Below the pieces are notes generated by a model. It saw only the letters and a list, made by a program, of their open reading frames with translations, was not told the DNA's origin and did no database searches. Positions 60,802 through 64,000 of a stretch of DNA of 64,000 bases are shown piece after piece (position 1 is the first letter of the stretch; every line of letters begins with the position of its first letter). Source of the stretch: Spirosoma aerolatum (GTDB lineage Bacteria; Bacteroidota; Bacteroidia; Cytophagales; Spirosomataceae); assembly GCF_002056795.1 (NCBI RefSeq), contig NZ_CP020104.1:7511501-7575500 (forward strand), read 5' to 3'. Made by a program: the position numbers and the translations under genes.

Positions 60802-63681
60802 TTACGTCTTACTACCTTCCAATTCCAGTTTCAAAAACTTGCCGGTATAGCTTCCTTTCACCTCAGCTACTTTTTCGGGTGTTCCCTCGGCAATGATGTT
60901 ACCACCTTTGTTACCACCTTCCGGCCCGAGGTCGATGAGGTGATCCGACACTTTGATCACATCCAGATTGTGTTCGATGATCAGAACAGTATTGCCTTTA
61001 TCGGCCAGTTTGTTCAATACATCGAGCAGATGAGCGATGTCCTGAAAGTGCAGGCCTGTAGTTGGTTCGTCGAGGATGTAGAGCGTTTTGCCCGTATCTT
61101 TTTTCGAGAGTTCTTCGGCCAGTTTTACGCGTTGGGCTTCGCCACCCGAGAGCGTGGTTGCATGTTGGCCAAGCGTAATGTAGCCCAACCCAACATCGTT
61201 CAGTGTCTGCACTTTACGCAGAATTTTGGGCTGACTGGCAAAGAAATCCAGCGCCTGCTCAACGGTCATATCCAGTACATCGGCAATGGATTTGCCTTTG
61301 AAGCGGACCTCCAGCGTTTCGCGGTTGAAGCGTTTGCCTTTGCAGGTTTCGCAAACAACGTGCACATCGGGCAGAAACTCCATTTCGATTTTCTTCATAC
61401 CCGCCCCTTCGCAGTCTTCGCAGCGGCCACCTTTCACATTGAACGAGAACCGTCCTGGCTTATAGCCCCGAATTTTGGCTTCGGGCAGTTCGGCAAAAAG
61501 CGTCCGAATTTCGGAAAACATACCCGTATAGGTTGCCGGATTCGAGCGGGGTGTCCGACCAATAGGCGACTGGTCAACTTCAATCACTTTATCCAGATGC
61601 TCCAGTCCATCGACCGACTTAAACGGCAGCGGCTCCCGCTTCGACTTATAGAAATGGCGATTCAGTACCGGAAACAAGGTTTCGTGAATCAACGACGACT
61701 TGCCACTACCCGACACCCCCGTAATGGTTACCATTTTGCCCAGGGGTAATTTGAGCGTTACTTTTTTGAGGTTATGCCCGGTAGCCTCTTTAATAATCAG
61801 AAACTTACCATTTCCCTTACGTCGTTCGGCAGGTACATCTATAGCCCGTCGACCACTCAGATACTCAGCCGTAGTACTACCATTTTTCAAAAACTCTTCG
61901 GGGGTTCCGATGCCAACCACCTGTCCGCCATGACGACCTGCTCCCGGCCCGATATCGAGAATAAAATCGGACTCAAGCATCATGTCTTTGTCGTGTTCAA
62001 CTACCAGTACGGTATTACCCAGATCACGCAGGTTTTTGAGCGAATCAATCAGTTTGACGTTGTCACGCTGGTGGAGGCCAATGCTTGGCTCGTCCATAAT
62101 GTACAGTACCCCAACCAGTTGTGTGCCAATCTGCGTGGCCAGCCGAATCCGTTGGGCTTCGCCACCCGAAAGTGTACGCAGCGGACGGTCGAGCGTTAGG
62201 TAGTCCAAACCGATGTCGAGCAGGAAGCCGATGCGTTTGCGGATTTCTTTCAGAATCTCTTTAGCAATTACATTCTGGCGGTCGGTCATTCGACTTTCGA
62301 CCCCATGGAACCAGGCCGTCAGTTCAGAAATGTCCATGCGGGCCAGTTCAGAAATATTTTTCTGATCGATTTTAAAGTACAGGGATTCCTTTTTCAACCG
62401 GGCACCCTGGCATTCGGGACAGGTTTTGACAACCATAAAGTCCTTCAGCCACTCCTGAATTTTATCGGTACTGTTTTCCTGCTGGCGTTTCAGGAAGTTG
62501 ACAATGCCCTCGAATTTGAAGCTGTAATAATCTTCACCCGGATATTTTTTGGATGGCACCGTGGCTTCATCCTCTGTTCCATACATGAGTGCATGGAGCA
62601 GATCATCCGGGAATTTGTTGACGGGCGATGTCAGGTTGAGTTTATACTTTTTCAGAATTGCTTCAATCTCTTTGAATATCCACAGCTCCCGGTATTCGCC
62701 AAGCGGGGCAATAGCTCCCCGACTGATACTAAGCGACTTATCAGGAATAACCGATTCTTCTGTAATCTCTTCGATCACACCCAGCCCATTACAAACCGGA
62801 CAGGCTCCATAGGGCGAGTTGAACGAAAAGGTATTGGGCGAGGGCTCGTCGTAACTAATGCCCGACTCAGGGTCCATCAGGTTCTGCGAGAAGTAGACCA
62901 GCGTTCCGTTGCCGTCCAGCATCTGCATTGCCCCTTTCCCCTGTCGAAGTGCCGTTTGCACGGACTGGCTCAACCGATACCGATCTTCCACTTTAGGCAC
63001 CAGCCGATCAATCACGATTTCGATGTCGTGGATTTTGTAGCGGTCCAGTTGCATCTTGGGGGCAATATCCTGCACCACCCCATCGACCCGCACTTTGGTA
63101 TAGCCCGTTTTGGCAATCTGCACAAATAGCTCCCGGTAATGCCCTTTGCGTCCTTTAATAATGGGCGACAGCAAGGTCAACTTTTGTCCGGCGTATTGCT
63201 CCAGAATGGTATCGATAATCTGGTCCTGCGATTGCCGCTCCATTTTACGACCCGTTACGTACGAGAACGCTTCGCCAGCGCGGGCGTACAGCAGTCGCAA
63301 AAAGTCGTAAATCTCGGTTGTGGTGCCGACCGTCGAGCGCGGGTTTTTGGAGGTTGTTTTCTGTTCAATGGAAATTACCGGACTCAGCCCGTTGATCTTG
63401 TCCACATCGGGGCGTTCCATATCGCCAATGAACGAGCGGGCATAGGCCGAAAAGCTCTCCATATACCGCCGTTGGCCTTCGGCATAAATGGTATCGAAGG
63501 CCAGCGACGACTTGCCGCTTCCGCTGATACCCGTCACAACCACCAGCTTATTGCGGGGAATGGTAACGTCAATATTTTTCAGGTTGTGTTCGCGGGCACC
63601 CAGCACTTCAATCTGGTCGTAGCCCGTCAAATCAATATCAGTAAGCCCGGATGGCTGGTTCAGTGTTTGTTGTTCTGTCAC
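60802..63681 (-). CDS. uvrA: Excinuclease ABC subunit A
   Basis: A 959-residue DNA damage sensor of nucleotide excision repair. Both ABC modules are complete: Walker [24 protein letters not shown] and [18 protein letters not shown], and signature motifs [16 protein letters not shown] and [18 protein letters not shown]. Zinc-binding Cys pairs are [30 protein letters not shown] and [10 protein letters not shown]. It forms a dimer that loads UvrB on damaged DNA. About 250 bp of gene-free DNA carrying the REP-like pair lies upstream. Confidence 0.98.
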   Translation of the reverse strand: MTEQQTLNQPSGLTDIDLTGYDQIEVLGAREHNLKNIDVTIPRNKLVVVTGISGSGKSSLAFDTIYAEGQRRYMESFSAYARSFIGDMERPDVDKINGLSPVISIEQKTTSKNPRSTVGTTTEIYDFLRLLYARAGEAFSYVTGRKMERQSQDQIIDTILEQYAGQKLTLLSPIIKGRKGHYRELFVQIAKTGYTKVRVDGVVQDIAPKMQLDRYKIHDIEIVIDRLVPKVEDRYRLSQSVQTALRQGKGAMQMLDGNGTLVYFSQNLMDPESGISYDEPSPNTFSFNSPYGACPVCNGLGVIEEITEESVIPDKSLSISRGAIAPLGEYRELWIFKEIEAILKKYKLNLTSPVNKFPDDLLHALMYGTEDEATVPSKKYPGEDYYSFKFEGIVNFLKRQQENSTDKIQEWLKDFMVVKTCPECQGARLKKESLYFKIDQKNISELARMDISELTAWFHGVESRMTDRQNVIAKEILKEIRKRIGFLLDIGLDYLTLDRPLRTLSGGEAQRIRLATQIGTQLVGVLYIMDEPSIGLHQRDNVKLIDSLKNLRDLGNTVLVVEHDKDMMLESDFILDIGPGAGRHGGQVVGIGTPEEFLKNGSTTAEYLSGRRAIDVPAERRKGNGKFLIIKEATGHNLKKVTLKLPLGKMVTITGVSGSGKSSLIHETLFPVLNRHFYKSKREPLPFKSVDGLEHLDKVIEVDQSPIGRTPRSNPATYTGMFSEIRTLFAELPEAKIRGYKPGRFSFNVKGGRCEDCEGAGMKKIEMEFLPDVHVVCETCKGKRFNRETLEVRFKGKSIADVLDMTVEQALDFFASQPKILRKVQTLNDVGLGYITLGQHATTLSGGEAQRVKLAEELSKKDTGKTLYILDEPTTGLHFQDIAHLLDVLNKLADKGNTVLIIEHNLDVIKVSDHLIDLGPEGGNKGGNIIAEGTPEKVAEVKGSYTGKFLKLELEGSKT

Positions 63682-63760
63682 GTTGGGGTTGGATCGCCGA
63701 AGCGGTGGCTTATTCTAAAGAACAACGTAAAACAGGCGGGGGTAGTTTCCCAATATCATG

Positions 63761-63799
63761 GTAGAGACGCAATCCTTTGCGTCTCATTGGCGTCAGCAA
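63761..63799 (+). repeat. REP-like unit, forward copy
   Basis: A 39-nt unit containing an imperfect palindrome (GTAGAGACGC...GCGTCTC around AATCCTTT) and a tail ending GCGTCAGCAA. The copy at 63875-63913 is its inverted partner with conserved palindrome and tail. Confidence 0.75.
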
Positions 63800-63874
63800 T
63801 AATCTGCCCCTGAATCACTATGCTTTTACTGAATTATGACTAATTGTATGCATCTACGTCTGATATGAAATCTT

Positions 63875-63913
63875 TTGCTGACGCACAGGAGACGCGAAGG
63901 GTCGCGTCTCTAC
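63875..63913 (-). repeat. REP-like unit, inverted copy
   Basis: The reverse complement starts GTAGAGACGCGACCC and ends GCGTCAGCAA. About 32 of 39 positions match the forward copy, with changes in the loop and linker; one loop change (A to G opposite T to C) is compensatory. The two copies, 75 nt apart, form a BIME-like cassette upstream of uvrA. Confidence 0.75.
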
Positions 63914-63926
63914 AATACAAATTACC

Positions 63927-63934
63927 TATCTTTG
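63927..63934 (+). promoter_or_regulatory. -7-like element directly before the last gene
   Basis: TATCTTTG matches TAnnTTTG and ends 4 nt before the ATG at 63939. If used, transcription would start at or near the ATG, giving a leaderless message. No -33 element at the expected distance. Confidence 0.35.
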
Positions 63935-63938
63935 ACGT

Positions 63939-64000
63939 ATGGCTATAGCCTACGATACCCCCCACCGACCGCTTCCCAAACCCCGGCGCAAAATTCCGGA
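63939..64000 (+). CDS. 5' end of an unidentified gene, cut by the window edge
   Basis: ATG at 63939 opens a frame of 20 complete codons to the window end (MAIAYDTPHRPLPKPRRKIP). The Pro/Arg-rich start gives no family clue. It follows the REP-like cassette and a -7-like element and diverges from uvrA. Whether it is a real gene depends on sequence beyond the window. Confidence 0.4.
   Translation, partial: MAIAYDTPHRPLPKPRRKIP

Noticed and set aside
60940..61749. 269-codon plus-strand open frame, and a similar one at 62305-63129
   Set aside because: Antisense shadows of uvrA, caused by its codon bias.

Overview
The window looks like chromosome of a Bacteroidota bacterium of the order Cytophagales, most like Spirosoma or a close relative. 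This rests on recognised protein types (LytTR regulators, a TPR-type sensor kinase, S9/M28/S41 peptidases, sorbosone-dehydrogenase-like proteins, a DivIC-like septation protein) and on promoters of the Bacteroidota type (TTG, about 19 nt, TAnnTTTG). The best examples are at 42180-42209, before the tRNA genes, and 27826-27855. Base composition is near-balanced by eye, with one clearly AT-rich gene at 15.7-16.7 kb. I could not run any search; names come from motifs and overall protein pattern.

Layout. 0-4.2 kb: the 3' part of a fatty-acid beta-oxidation gene, an AraC regulator, an NTF2-like protein, RNase HII and a secreted protein. 4.8-9.4 kb: signalling genes, namely a receiver plus a receiver-adenylate cyclase in one operon, an alpha/beta hydrolase, a LytTR protein with a C-terminal degenerate receiver, a convergent receiver, and a small low-complexity secreted protein. 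9.5-24.3 kb: mostly exported proteins (lipoprotein, S9 peptidase, class V aminotransferase, M28 peptidase, AT-rich glycosidase-like gene, sorbosone dehydrogenase-cupredoxin fusion, PA14 protein), CsaA, a TPR histidine kinase and a beta-barrel protein. 24.5-34 kb: a second sorbosone dehydrogenase, a rhomboid protease, a ModE-like regulator, a DUF2975/HTH pair with an elaborate operator, a patatin, cytochrome bd oxidase (cydAB) and endonuclease V. 34-42.1 kb: an S41 peptidase, a beta-lactamase-like protein, a membrane-anchored AraC regulator with a lipoprotein partner, and a membrane/periplasmic histidine-motif pair.

42.2-43.5 kb: tRNA-Gly(GCC) and tRNA-Leu(UAA), followed by a small graveyard made of an internally deleted IS1-like element with recognisable terminal inverted repeats and a 5'-truncated Uma2 gene. 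43.5-50 kb: a co-directional catabolic cluster (GH88-like hydrolase, old-yellow-enzyme-type reductase, SDR, Gfo/Idh/MocA oxidoreductase, MFS transporter) that reads as a route for a modified or uronate-containing glycoside. 50-58.2 kb: core genes (gpmI, low-molecular-weight phosphatase, divIC-like, eno, recA, gltA). 58.4-64 kb: an amidohydrolase, a REP-associated tyrosine transposase (RAYT), a small membrane protein, uvrA, and an inverted pair of 39-nt REP-like repeats (63761-63913) just before a gene that runs off the end.

The main structural theme outside the genes is an abundance of long, nearly perfect hairpins (14-31 bp stems) at gene ends. Several are built from short iterated words of 8-10 nt. 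One sits between cydA and cydB and two bracket the divIC-like gene. The strongest candidates for something not well described are the 43.5-50 kb catabolic cluster, the membrane/periplasmic pair at 39.1-42.1 kb, and the 37-bp double-palindrome operator at 27.8 kb.
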